Assembly: GCF_020907985.1 (NCBI RefSeq)
Contig: NZ_JAJJPA010000058.1
Location: 1-39,503 of the forward strand
Source: Kitasatospora humi
GTDB lineage: Bacteria; Actinomycetota; Actinomycetes; Streptomycetales; Streptomycetaceae
Length of the DNA stretch: 39,503 nucleotides
Direction of reading: 5' to 3'
Under the pieces are notes generated by a model. The model searched no databases and was not told the origin of the DNA. It saw nothing but the letters and a program-made list of their open reading frames with translations. Positions 1 through 6,925 of this stretch are shown here, in pieces (position 1 is the stretch's first letter; each line of letters starts with the position of its first letter). Position numbers and translations under genes: made by a program.

Positions 1-32
1 GGTCGAGGAACGGCTCGTCGACGAGCTGCGGT

Positions 33-1091
33 TCACCGGGCGCCGCGGGCCGCCGGCACCAGCTTGACCTCGTCCACGCCGAGCAGCCCGAGCAGCGGCA
101 CCTTGGCGCGCTGCTGCTCCGGGTCGACCGTCAGCCCCTGGCGGCGGATCATGTCGAGCAGCAGTTCCGCCAGCGGCATCACCATGTGGCGGCCCCAGCA
201 GCGTTCGGAGACGTGGCCGAACGGCAGGTAGCCGGGAGCGGTGTCCGGGTCGATCGAATCCCAGCGCTCGGGGCGGAACTCCTCGGGCGCGTCCCACAGG
301 GCCGGGTCGCGGTGCGAGAGCAGCGGCAGGACCAGCACGTCGTCGGCGGCGCCGATGCGCGCGTCGATGGCCGGGTACTCGGGGGAGGCGTAGCGCAGGA
401 GGTTCCAGGAGGGCGGCAGCAGGCGCGCCGACTCGTGGATGATGTTCCGGTTGGAGACGCCCTCGTCGAAGGGCGCGCCGAGCCAGAGGGCGTTGGCCAC
501 CAGGGTGGAGACGGTGAAGCAGACCGGGGCGGCGGCTCGCCGGTACATTCCCATCGCATGACGGCGGCCCTGGTATCCGGTGGCGTCGGCGAACAGCCGC
601 GCCACTCCGGTCGGCCGGTCCCCCGGGCCGGGCCGCCAGGGCAGCGCGGCGCCGGCGGCAATGACCGACCAGGTGAGTTTCGGCGTCAATTCCAGGTTGC
701 GGCTCATCAGCAGCCGCAACCGGTAGGGGTCGTTTCCGAGAATGATGTCGCGCAGGAAGAAATGACCGGTGATCGGCCACGGACCGCTCAGGTCGACATT
801 CTCCGGAATGGGTTTCTTCAGTGCCTCCCGGACGTCTCCCCCGATGGTCCGCATCACCGCGGAGGCCTCGGGGCGGCCGATCGAGCGGCCGTGCAGGGGC
901 TTGAAGGTGGGGCGCTCGGTCTCGGTGGCGCGCCGGGCGGCGAGCACCCGGTCCATCACCTCGGGACCGGCGATCCCGATGGTGTCGGGCTCCAGACGGA
1001 ACACGTCCTGGCCGAGGTGGTCCCGGAGCAGGGCAGCGAGACGCGGCGCGAACACGGTGGTTCGGCTCTGCGATCGGGCGGTGAGCGGCAT
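33..1091 (-). CDS. Short cytochrome P450, probable atropopeptide-type crosslinking enzyme
   Basis: The 352-residue product has P450 landmarks: an ExxR motif (E220-R223) in the K-helix and a haem-binding loop FGHVSERCWG (residues 291-300, Cys298 as thiolate ligand). It is short for a bacterial P450 (usually about 400). Where the I-helix should be (about 190-215) I cannot find the usual AGxET/D oxygen-activation motif, and the C-helix WxxxR is not obvious. The ATG has GGAG eight bases upstream. The gene lies 92 bp downstream of the aromatic-tailed mini-gene at 1184-1264 on the same strand, so I infer that it installs C-C or C-N crosslinks between Trp and Tyr side chains of that peptide, as in tryptorubin/atropopeptide loci. 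P450 membership is confident; the peptide substrate is inferred from context. A GTG overlapping the stop (34-36, GTGA) could start a further gene running off the left edge. Confidence 0.88.
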   Translation of the reverse strand: MPLTARSQSRTTVFAPRLAALLRDHLGQDVFRLEPDTIGIAGPEVMDRVLAARRATETERPTFKPLHGRSIGRPEASAVMRTIGGDVREALKKPIPENVDLSGPWPITGHFFLRDIILGNDPYRLRLLMSRNLELTPKLTWSVIAAGAALPWRPGPGDRPTGVARLFADATGYQGRRHAMGMYRRAAAPVCFTVSTLVANALWLGAPFDEGVSNRNIIHESARLLPPSWNLLRYASPEYPAIDARIGAADDVLVLPLLSHRDPALWDAPEEFRPERWDSIDPDTAPGYLPFGHVSERCWGRHMVMPLAELLLDMIRRQGLTVDPEQQRAKVPLLGLLGVDEVKLVPAARGAR

Positions 1092-1145
1092 GCGGGTCTC
1101 CGGGGCCGGCGGTGCTGAAGGTTCGTCGAAGGGTGACCGGGGGGC

Positions 1146-1172
1146 TCGTCCCCGCCCCGGGAGCGGGGACGA
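1146..1172 (-). terminator. Hairpin between precursor and P450 genes (attenuator candidate)
   Basis: There is a perfect 10-bp stem (1146-1155 pairing with 1163-1172) around a 7-nt loop, starting 11 bases after the precursor stop codon. No U-tract follows. In RiPP operons such hairpins let the precursor be transcribed or stabilised in excess over the enzyme. That role is inferred here. Confidence 0.6.
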
Positions 1173-1183
1173 TTACCACCGGC

Positions 1184-1264
1184 TTAGTACCAGAGGTACC
1201 AGGTGGCCTTCTTCAGGCTCTGCTTGCCGCTAATGGTGTTGCGGATCGCAAACAGCATCTTCAT
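1184..1264 (-). CDS. Atropopeptide-like RiPP precursor peptide (26 aa, core near TWYLWY)
   Basis: This short gene encodes a peptide starting MKMLFAIRN and ending KKATWYLWY, followed by TAA. I chose ATG 1264 because GGAG (1277-1274) sits nine bases upstream. ATG 1279 (31 aa, adding MEMTE) and ATG 1258 are alternatives in the same frame. The lysine-rich leader and the five-aromatic tail match tryptorubin A, a P450-crosslinked RiPP with hexapeptide core AWYIWY. The last six residues here, TWYLWY, differ by Ala-to-Thr and Ile-to-Leu. The P450 gene follows directly, as expected for two-gene atropopeptide pathways. The base composition is less GC-rich than the surroundings, as often seen for precursor genes. 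No protease or transporter is visible inside the window. Product identity is inferred from the sequence pattern and context alone. Confidence 0.82.
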   Translation of the reverse strand: MKMLFAIRNTISGKQSLKKATWYLWY

Positions 1265-1325
1265 CTCTGTCATCTCCATCCGGATCTACTCGCAACTGAA
1301 TTCGGTATTTCAGTGCGCTGGAGAG

Positions 1326-1355
1326 AGTGAAGCCCCCCACCAGCACCGCTGTCAA
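1326..1355 (-). promoter_or_regulatory. Candidate promoter for the precursor/P450 operon
   Basis: On the minus strand a perfect -35 hexamer TTGACA (1355-1350) is followed after 18 bases by TTCACT (1331-1326), a weak -10. It lies 62 bases before the chosen precursor start. It is supported only by similarity to the consensus. Confidence 0.35.
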
Positions 1356-1670
1356 CGGTTGGATCAAGAAAGATGGCCACCGGTCCGTCAGGTGTCCGGT
1401 TCATCCCATTCACTTGATGAAATCTCAAAAAATTTCCCCCACCCGTGAACCCCACAAGTGCGTCGATCCGTTTTCGCCCGACGCATTCGGGCGTGCCGAG
1501 GACTGCCCAAGCCCCGAACAGCTGGCTAGACTCCTCGCGATCAGCTGCCGGGATCGCCGCGGCAGCCGGTCGACCCACCCGCGCAGCCCGCACCACCCGG
1601 CTCCCACCGGCCGCTTCGCACCACCCAGTTCGACCACCGGCACAACCAGCCGACGTCCTTGGGGGTACCG
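1356..1670. other. Divergent intergenic region between RiPP operon and sialidase-like gene
   Basis: This stretch holds no convincing gene. It contains the lowest-GC segment of the left end (about 1398-1450, with an A/T run near 1425-1436) and an imperfect dyad TTCATC/GATGAA around 1400-1421. It probably carries promoter and operator sites for the divergent transcription units. Open frames here lack ribosome sites and recognisable features. Confidence 0.4.
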
Positions 1671-3215
1671 ATGAAGTTCCGCAGCAGAGCACCACTCGCC
1701 ACCGCGACCGTGGCGCTCGCAATCGCCGCCGCCGTGACCGGCACACCGGCCGGCGCGGCCGACTCACCCTGGCCGCTCACCCTGGTTTCCCCCGGCGACC
1801 CGTACGCAGCTTGCGACATCAGCGGCGACGGGCCCGGCACCAACTACCCGTCGGCCGAGGACGAGCCGTACGCCGCCGCCGACCCGCGCGACCCGAACCA
1901 CGTGATCGGCGTCTACCAGCAGGATCGCTGGTCCAACGGCGGTGCCAGGGGCCTGAGTTCGAGCTACTCGACGGACGGCGTGCACTTCACCCAGACCGCG
2001 TTGCCGTTCACCCACTGCGCTCCCGGCGGCCTGCCCTACCAGCGCGCCTCGGACGGCTGGGTCAGCTTCGGGTCGGACGGCACCGCCTACAGCAGCGCCC
2101 TGGTGTTCGACGCCACCGACTCCACCAACGGGGTCGCCGCCGCCACCTCCCGTGACGGCGGCCGCAGTTGGCAGCACGTCAGCAACCTGATCCAGGACAC
2201 CGATCCAGCGGTCACCGACGACAAGAACTCGGTGACCGCCGACCCGGTGCACGCCGGCACCGCCTACCAGGTCTGGGACCGGATCGACCAGACCGCCACC
2301 TCCTACGACGGCCCCTCCTACATCTCCATCACCCGCGACCACGGCCGCACCTGGTCCCCCGCGCGGCCGTTCGTGGACACCTCGGCGGTGCCGTACTCGC
2401 AGACCATCGGCAATGTGATCGTGGCCGACGCGCACACCGACACGCTCTACGACTTCTTCCAGTGGATCACCGCCACCGACGCCACCGGCAACACCACCAA
2501 GGAGACCCACTTCGCCTTCGTCCGCTCCACCGACCAGGGCCGCACCTGGAGCAAGCCGGTGCCGGTGGTCGCCGACACGGCGGTCGACGAGGTGGATCCG
2601 AACGCGCCGACCGACCCGAGCAAGTCACTGCGGGCCGGCGCCGGACTGCCCAGCGTGGCCATCGACCCGCAGACCGGCGAGCTCTACCTCGCCTACGAGG
2701 GCTCGGACTTCAGCGGCGGACAGTACGACTCGATCGAGCTGGTCCACTCCACCGACGGCGGTGCCGACTGGAGCACGCCGATCCGGATCAACCAGGCCCC
2801 GGACGCCCCCGCCTTCACCCCGTCGATCGCCGTCGACCAGCACGGCACGGTCGCCGTCAGCTACTACGACCTGCGGTACCTGACGCCCGGCGACACCACC
2901 ACGCTGCCCGGCGCGGCCTGGCTGCTCAGCTTCCCGCGCGGCCGGGAGAACGCGGCGGTGGAACGGCAGATCTCGCCGGTGTTCGACTGGCTGCGGGCAC
3001 CGGACGCGGGTGGCCACTTCCTCGGCGACTACGAGGGCCTGATCACCGACGGCGGCCGGCTGCGCCCCATCCTGGTGACGGCCAACACCGACCCGAGCAA
3101 CCCGACCGACGTGTACAGCGGGCTCCTCGATCCCGGCACCCTGCGCGCCGCGTCGATCGCGGCCGGGCCGGCGACCGTCCCGGCGGCCCCGGCGCGCCAC
3201 CGCGTGTTGCGCTGA
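1671..3215 (+). CDS. Secreted BNR/Asp-box (sialidase-fold) protein
   Basis: The 514-residue protein begins with a Sec signal peptide (MKFRSRAPLATATVAL, hydrophobic core, cleavage likely after AGAA or AGA before DSPWP). The mature part holds four canonical Asp-box repeats of the S/T-x-D-x-G-x-x-W type (SRDGGRSW, TRDHGRTW, STDQGRTW, STDGGADW) and one degenerate copy (STDGVHF). These are the hallmark of six-bladed sialidase-like propellers, found in exo-alpha-sialidases and other secreted glycan-active proteins. I did not identify the arginine triad or catalytic Tyr/Glu with certainty, so the activity is open. ATG 1671 is preferred to the in-frame TTG 1659 because a G-rich ribosome site lies five bases before it and the signal peptide starts there. 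A strong hairpin ends the unit. Confidence 0.85.
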   Translation: MKFRSRAPLATATVALAIAAAVTGTPAGAADSPWPLTLVSPGDPYAACDISGDGPGTNYPSAEDEPYAAADPRDPNHVIGVYQQDRWSNGGARGLSSSYSTDGVHFTQTALPFTHCAPGGLPYQRASDGWVSFGSDGTAYSSALVFDATDSTNGVAAATSRDGGRSWQHVSNLIQDTDPAVTDDKNSVTADPVHAGTAYQVWDRIDQTATSYDGPSYISITRDHGRTWSPARPFVDTSAVPYSQTIGNVIVADAHTDTLYDFFQWITATDATGNTTKETHFAFVRSTDQGRTWSKPVPVVADTAVDEVDPNAPTDPSKSLRAGAGLPSVAIDPQTGELYLAYEGSDFSGGQYDSIELVHSTDGGADWSTPIRINQAPDAPAFTPSIAVDQHGTVAVSYYDLRYLTPGDTTTLPGAAWLLSFPRGRENAAVERQISPVFDWLRAPDAGGHFLGDYEGLITDGGRLRPILVTANTDPSNPTDVYSGLLDPGTLRAASIAAGPATVPAAPARHRVLR

Positions 3216-3231
3216 CACCGCGCAGAGTCGC

Positions 3232-3267
3232 GGCCCCGCCCGGCGGTGCGGACCGCCGGGCGGGGTC
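3232..3267 (+). terminator. Strong intrinsic terminator after the sialidase-like gene
   Basis: A perfect 14-bp GC stem (3234-3247 with 3252-3265), extended by two more pairs, closes a GCGG tetraloop 16 bases after the stop. There is no U-run, as is usual in Streptomyces. Confidence 0.8.
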
Positions 3268-3385
3268 TGCAACCGGATTGAGCAGTGCACTTGTGGGCTC
3301 ACCGACCTGCCAGAGAGCGGCGGTTCCCCGGAGGATCATTAAAAACCGGGCCGCGCCGCACCGTTCGACGGCGGATGATGGAGAC

Positions 3386-4270
3386 GTGATCTCGATCCTG
3401 TTCGCCGTACTGACCGCCCTGAGCAACGGCACCGCCTCGGTGCTGCAGCGCCGGGCCGCTGCCACCGCACCGGAGGAAGACGCCCTGCGCTTCCAGCTGC
3501 TGCGCGATCTGCTGCACAGACCGGTCTGGTTGGGCGGGATCGCGATGAGCGTGGTGGCAGCCGTCTGCCAGGCCGTGGCCCTCGCCACCGGCCCGATCGC
3601 GATCGTCCAGCCGATCTTCGTGATCGAACTGCCGTTCACCCTGGTGCTCGGCGGTCTGCTGTTCCACGGCTCGCGGTTCTCGCGGGACGTCTGGGTGGCG
3701 ATAGCGGCGGTGGCCGGAGGGTTGGCGCTCTTCCTCACCGCTGCCGCGCCCAGCGGCGGCAACTCCTCGGTCTCGCCCGACTCCTGGCCGGTGGCGCTGC
3801 TGGCCACCGGGCTGTTCCTGGCCGTCACGCTCAGCATCGGGCTGAGGGTGCACGGCAACGCCCGGGCCGCCGCCCTCGGCCTGGCGGCGGCCTGCGGCTA
3901 CGCGCTGACCGCGGCGCTGATGAAGGACGCGATGGCCCGGCTGGACCACGGCGCCGGGGCGCTGTTCACCGGCTGGCAGCTCTATGCGACGGCCGCGTTG
4001 GGGGTGGGCTCGCTCTTCGTGCTGCAGAACGCGCTGCAGGCCGGCTCGTTGGCCGCCTCGCAGCCGATGCTGAGCATCGGTGACGCGCTGATCAGCACCA
4101 GCTACGGTGTGACGCTCTTCGCCGAGACCCTGCGCACCGGTTGGTGGTTGATCCCGCAGGTGGTCGCGATGGGCGTGGTGCTTGCGGGTTGCATCGGCCT
4201 CTCCCGCTCCCGGCTGGCCGACGGGATGGCCGAGAACTCCAGCAAGCGAGGGGCGCCGGCCGCCGTCTGA
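3386..4270 (+). CDS. DMT-superfamily (EamA-like) inner-membrane transporter
   Basis: The 294-residue, strongly hydrophobic protein starts MISILFAVLTALSNGTASVLQRR and has about nine or ten membrane segments in the two-fold repeat layout of drug/metabolite transporters. The first helix with its NG and QRR turn, and the segment GPIAIVQPIFVIELPFTLVLG, are typical of actinobacterial DMT proteins. The substrate cannot be read from the sequence. The start is GTG 3386: the frame runs on upstream, but the membrane protein begins here and GGAG lies just before it, with unusually short spacing. The gene stands alone, with the sialidase terminator upstream and a tandem repeat starting in its own stop codon. 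Confidence 0.8.
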   Translation: MISILFAVLTALSNGTASVLQRRAAATAPEEDALRFQLLRDLLHRPVWLGGIAMSVVAAVCQAVALATGPIAIVQPIFVIELPFTLVLGGLLFHGSRFSRDVWVAIAAVAGGLALFLTAAAPSGGNSSVSPDSWPVALLATGLFLAVTLSIGLRVHGNARAAALGLAAACGYALTAALMKDAMARLDHGAGALFTGWQLYATAALGVGSLFVLQNALQAGSLAASQPMLSIGDALISTSYGVTLFAETLRTGWWLIPQVVAMGVVLAGCIGLSRSRLADGMAENSSKRGAPAAV

Positions 4271-4352
4271 GCCCGACTGCCGCCTCAGCCCGACCGCCGC
4301 CTCAGCCCCACCGCCGCCTGAGCCCCACCGCCGTCTGGGCCCGGCTGCCGGA
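4268..4352. repeat. 17-bp tandem repeat, about 5 copies, starting at the DMT stop codon
   Basis: The unit TGAGCCCGACTGCCGCC recurs at 4268, 4285, 4302, 4319 and 4336 with one to five changes per copy. The first three bases of copy one are the stop codon of the transporter gene. It is not coding in any plausible way. Confidence 0.85.
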
Positions 4353-4383
4353 GAGCACTGGCCGGCGGGAAGCACTGGCCGGG

Positions 4384-4740
4384 TCAGGCCAGCCGGAACT
4401 CCGCGGTGTCGCCGGCCGCCGTGTGCAGCCGCACCCGGGTGCCGACCGGAACCACCTCGTAGCGGCTCGCGGTCACCACGGCGGAGATGGTCAGCCCTTC
4501 GTCCAAGGTGATCGCGCAGTGCTGCCGGATCCGGTGCTCCAGCACCTGGGAGCGGACCACCGCGCCGATCCGGCGCACCACGCCCTCACCCGCGCTGCGC
4601 AGCTCGGCCATGTCGGTGGAGCCGCACACGGGGCAGAGCAGCCGGTAGTGCTCGGTCGGCGAGCTGCACCAGCGGCATTGGCGGTAGTGGAGCACGGTCC
4701 CGTCCTCGACGGGGGCTTCGGGGATGAGCGTCTGCTGCAC
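4384..4740 (-). CDS. Zn-ribbon/OB-fold (DUF35-type) protein
   Basis: This 118-residue protein has an N-terminal rubredoxin-like zinc ribbon (CRWC at about 22-25 and CPVC at about 36-39) followed by a beta-rich OB-fold, the layout of DUF35 proteins that accompany thiolases and acyl-CoA enzymes. GTG 4740 is chosen because GGAGGG lies eight bases upstream; a longer frame back to 4848 would cross the twin palindromes. It diverges from the P450 gene at 4926. No thiolase is adjacent, so its partner is unknown. It might bind acyl-CoA, but that is only family knowledge. Confidence 0.75.
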   Translation of the reverse strand: MQQTLIPEAPVEDGTVLHYRQCRWCSSPTEHYRLLCPVCGSTDMAELRSAGEGVVRRIGAVVRSQVLEHRIRQHCAITLDEGLTISAVVTASRYEVVPVGTRVRLHTAAGDTAEFRLA

Positions 4741-4780
4741 GGGTCGTTCCCTCCGATTCAGCCAGTGTGCGGAGACGATA

Positions 4781-4816
4781 TGGCACTCAGTGCCAGCGCG
4801 CAAGGCACTGAGTGCC
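4781..4816. promoter_or_regulatory. Twin palindromic operators between Zn-ribbon and P450 genes
   Basis: Two dyads lie in tandem: TGGCACTCAGTGCCA (4781-4795, perfect apart from the central base) and GGCACTGAGTGCC (4804-4816). Their centres are 22 bp apart, about two helical turns, which suits cooperative binding of two repressor dimers to one face of DNA. They sit upstream of both divergent genes. A TetR-family regulator is a reasonable guess; no regulator gene is adjacent. The spacing excludes the HrcA CIRCE element. Confidence 0.7.
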
Positions 4817-4925
4817 CCTCCCGTCCGGCCAAGGCGGGCTGTCACCACGGACGCCCGATCGCGTACAGTCCGTGAGGTCGACGGTCCGTCAGGACCCGCC
4901 CGCAGCAGCCGAACAGGAGCATCCC

Positions 4926-6248
4926 GTGGTCACCGAGACCGGCGCCCCGCCGAAGACTCCCGTGCCCGAGCTGGATCCCGCCGAGATCGCCCGCTGGCAG
5001 GCCGGCGGCGGGGAGTTGGCAGAGCTGCTCGCCCTGGCCCGCGAGCGGGTCGGCGGTCTGGCCGCGGTCCGGCTGGGCGGCGCGCGGCCCACCGTGCTGG
5101 TCACCGAACCGCGCGCCGTCCAGCACGTGCTGGCGCAGCACGCGGATCGCTACGTCAAGCGCTCGCACCGCGCCCGGCTGCTGATCGGCGACGGCGTGCT
5201 GTCCGCCACCGGCGATGCCTGGAAGAACCAACGGCGGCTGCTGCAGTCGCAGTTCACCGGCCAGGGGATGCGCCGCTACGAGCAGCGGATCGCCGGGGCG
5301 GCCCGGGCTGCCGCCATCCGCTGGGCCGACCACGCCCGCACCGGTCGGGAGTTCGACATCGCCACCGAGATGCGCCACTTCGCCCTGGACACCATCTGGC
5401 GCTCGCTCACCGGCTTCGTGCTGGACGCTGCCACCGAGGCCGAGTTGGAGCTGGTGGGCACCGTGGTGGCCGCGCTGCCGCGGCTGCCCGACGACTCCGT
5501 CGAGGCCCACGAGGCGGTGGCCGCCTTCCTGGAGCGGATCGACGCGATCGCCCACCGCGCCATCGAGGCCGCCCGCACCGCGCCGCCCGGCCCAGACGGC
5601 CCCGGCCTGCTCCAGGTGCTGCTGGAGGCCTCGGCGGAACGGCCCGAGTACACCGACAAGCTGATCCGGGACGAGCTGGTCACCCTGATGCTGGCCGGCC
5701 ACGAGACCACCGCCACCACGCTGACCTGGCTCTACCTGCTGCTCGACCGCCACCCCGAGGCCCGCGAGCAGGCGCTGGCGAGCGGCCCCGCCGGCTCCCC
5801 GGAACGCCGCGAGGCTCTCCAGGCCCTGGTCCACGAGACGCTGCGGTTCTACCCGTCCGCGTGGATCCTGCCGCGCTGGACCGCCGAGGCCGACACCGTG
5901 ACGGGCTTCGCCATCGAGGCCGACACCGATCTACTGGTCTGCCCGTACCTCACCCACCGCGACCCGGCCCGCTGGCCGGAGCCGGAGCGGTTCGACCCCA
6001 CCCGCTTCACCCGACCCGGCGGCCGACCGGCCGAGCAGGGCGCCTACCTGCCGTTCGGCCTCGGTCCGCGCGCCTGCCTCGGCATGCAGTTCGCGCTGCG
6101 CGAGTCGGTGGCGCTGCTCGAAGAACTGCTCCCCGCCTTCTCCGTGACCTTGTGCGGCACGCCACCGCGCGCCGCCTTCGGCTTCACCGTGCGCCCCGAC
6201 GGCCCCACCCCGGCGGTCGTCACGGCCACCGCCGGCCCGACAGGATGA
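4926..6248 (+). CDS. Cytochrome P450, canonical class
   Basis: The 440-residue protein has all standard P450 marks: a WxxxR-like C-helix (WKNQRR near 99), the I-helix AGHETT near residue 257, the K-helix ETLR near 304, and the haem loop FGLGPRACLG at about 377-386. The N-terminal half (DGVLSATGDAWKNQRRLLQS) resembles terpene and fatty-acid oxygenases such as pentalenene oxygenase and CYP102/CYP4-like proteins. GTG 4926 follows AGGAG by about seven bases; the frame is open further upstream but would read through the palindromes. No terpene cyclase is adjacent, so the substrate is unknown. Electrons could come from the ferredoxin-reductase genes at 6926 and 20098. Confidence 0.93.
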   Translation: MVTETGAPPKTPVPELDPAEIARWQAGGGELAELLALARERVGGLAAVRLGGARPTVLVTEPRAVQHVLAQHADRYVKRSHRARLLIGDGVLSATGDAWKNQRRLLQSQFTGQGMRRYEQRIAGAARAAAIRWADHARTGREFDIATEMRHFALDTIWRSLTGFVLDAATEAELELVGTVVAALPRLPDDSVEAHEAVAAFLERIDAIAHRAIEAARTAPPGPDGPGLLQVLLEASAERPEYTDKLIRDELVTLMLAGHETTATTLTWLYLLLDRHPEAREQALASGPAGSPERREALQALVHETLRFYPSAWILPRWTAEADTVTGFAIEADTDLLVCPYLTHRDPARWPEPERFDPTRFTRPGGRPAEQGAYLPFGLGPRACLGMQFALRESVALLEELLPAFSVTLCGTPPRAAFGFTVRPDGPTPAVVTATAGPTG

Positions 6249-6251
6249 CCG

Positions 6252-6290
6252 GCCGCCACGGCACGGCGTTCGCGTCGACCTGGTGGCGGC
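6252..6290. terminator. Candidate bidirectional terminator between convergent genes
   Basis: An 8-bp inverted repeat GCCGCCAC/GTGGCGGC with a 23-base interior lies between the stops of the P450 (6248) and the HD-domain gene (6337). The long loop lowers confidence. Confidence 0.4.
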
Positions 6291-6336
6291 TACCGAGCGC
6301 CGGACTCGCCGCCCGCCGGGGCGCTGCCGGAACCGG

Positions 6337-6834
6337 TCAGAGCTCGGACAGCAGGGCCGGATTGACCCGTCCCACGATCACCGCGATGTCCACGCTCGGG
6401 GCGGCCGGCCAGAGCACCCGGCGGGCCGCCCGGTACTTGGCGGCGACTCGCTCGCGATCCGGTCGGGCCAGTTCGGCGAGCCGCTCGGGCAGCGAGTTGT
6501 GGGCATTGTCGGCGATCTTGACCAGGGTGGCCCGCGGCTTGCCCGCGATCGACCGGATCATCTCCTCGTAGGAGACCCCGGCCACGTTGGACACGGCCAC
6601 CACGGTGTCCACCACCACCTCCGGCACCCCCGCCGCCCGCAGGCCCTCGGCGGTCCAGTCGGAGTCCTCCAGCACATCGTGCAGCAGCCCGGCCATCTGC
6701 GCGTGCGGTCCGAACGGGGCCAACGCGTTCCCGACGGCGCGGACGTGCTTGATGTAGGGGACGCCGGTCTTGTCCAGCTGACCGGCGTGCGCCCGCTCGG
6801 CGAGGGCGTCGACGTCGGCAACCGTCAGTGTCAT
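6337..6834 (-). CDS. HD-domain phosphohydrolase-like protein
   Basis: The 165-residue protein carries the pattern of small RelA/SpoT-type HD proteins: HAGQLDKTGVPYIKHV near the N-terminus, the metal-binding GLLHDVLEDSDWT (HD pair near residue 52), and VKIADNAHN further on, which supplies another Asp. Such proteins hydrolyse (p)ppGpp or related nucleotides, or are uncharacterised; no synthetase domain is present. The ATG 6834 has AGGAG nine bases upstream. A longer frame from 7218 is the antisense of the next gene and is not used. Family is firm, substrate is not. Confidence 0.85.
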   Translation of the reverse strand: MTLTVADVDALAERAHAGQLDKTGVPYIKHVRAVGNALAPFGPHAQMAGLLHDVLEDSDWTAEGLRAAGVPEVVVDTVVAVSNVAGVSYEEMIRSIAGKPRATLVKIADNAHNSLPERLAELARPDRERVAAKYRAARRVLWPAAPSVDIAVIVGRVNPALLSEL

Positions 6835-6925
6835 GGCGGGCTCTCCTGGGTCGGCGGCTCCCGGTCGCTCGGGCGAACTCCCGGCCCCTCGACTGTAGGC
6901 CGGGCCCCGGACCGGGGACAGCACT

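Noticed and set aside
34..36. GTG overlapping the P450 stop as the start of a further gene to the left
   Set aside because: Only 12 codons are visible, with no ribosome site; cannot be judged inside the window.
1327..1674. Plus-strand frame of 115 residues upstream of the sialidase gene
   Set aside because: No ribosome site or recognisable features, and it runs over the AT-rich promoter region.
2168..4270. A 700-residue plus-strand frame spanning the sialidase and transporter genes
   Set aside because: The first part is an Arg/Pro-rich out-of-frame shadow; only the part from GTG 3386 encodes a membrane protein.
4781..4816. CIRCE element bound by HrcA
   Set aside because: The GCACTC and GAGTGC arms are 21 bases apart rather than nine, and no heat-shock gene follows.
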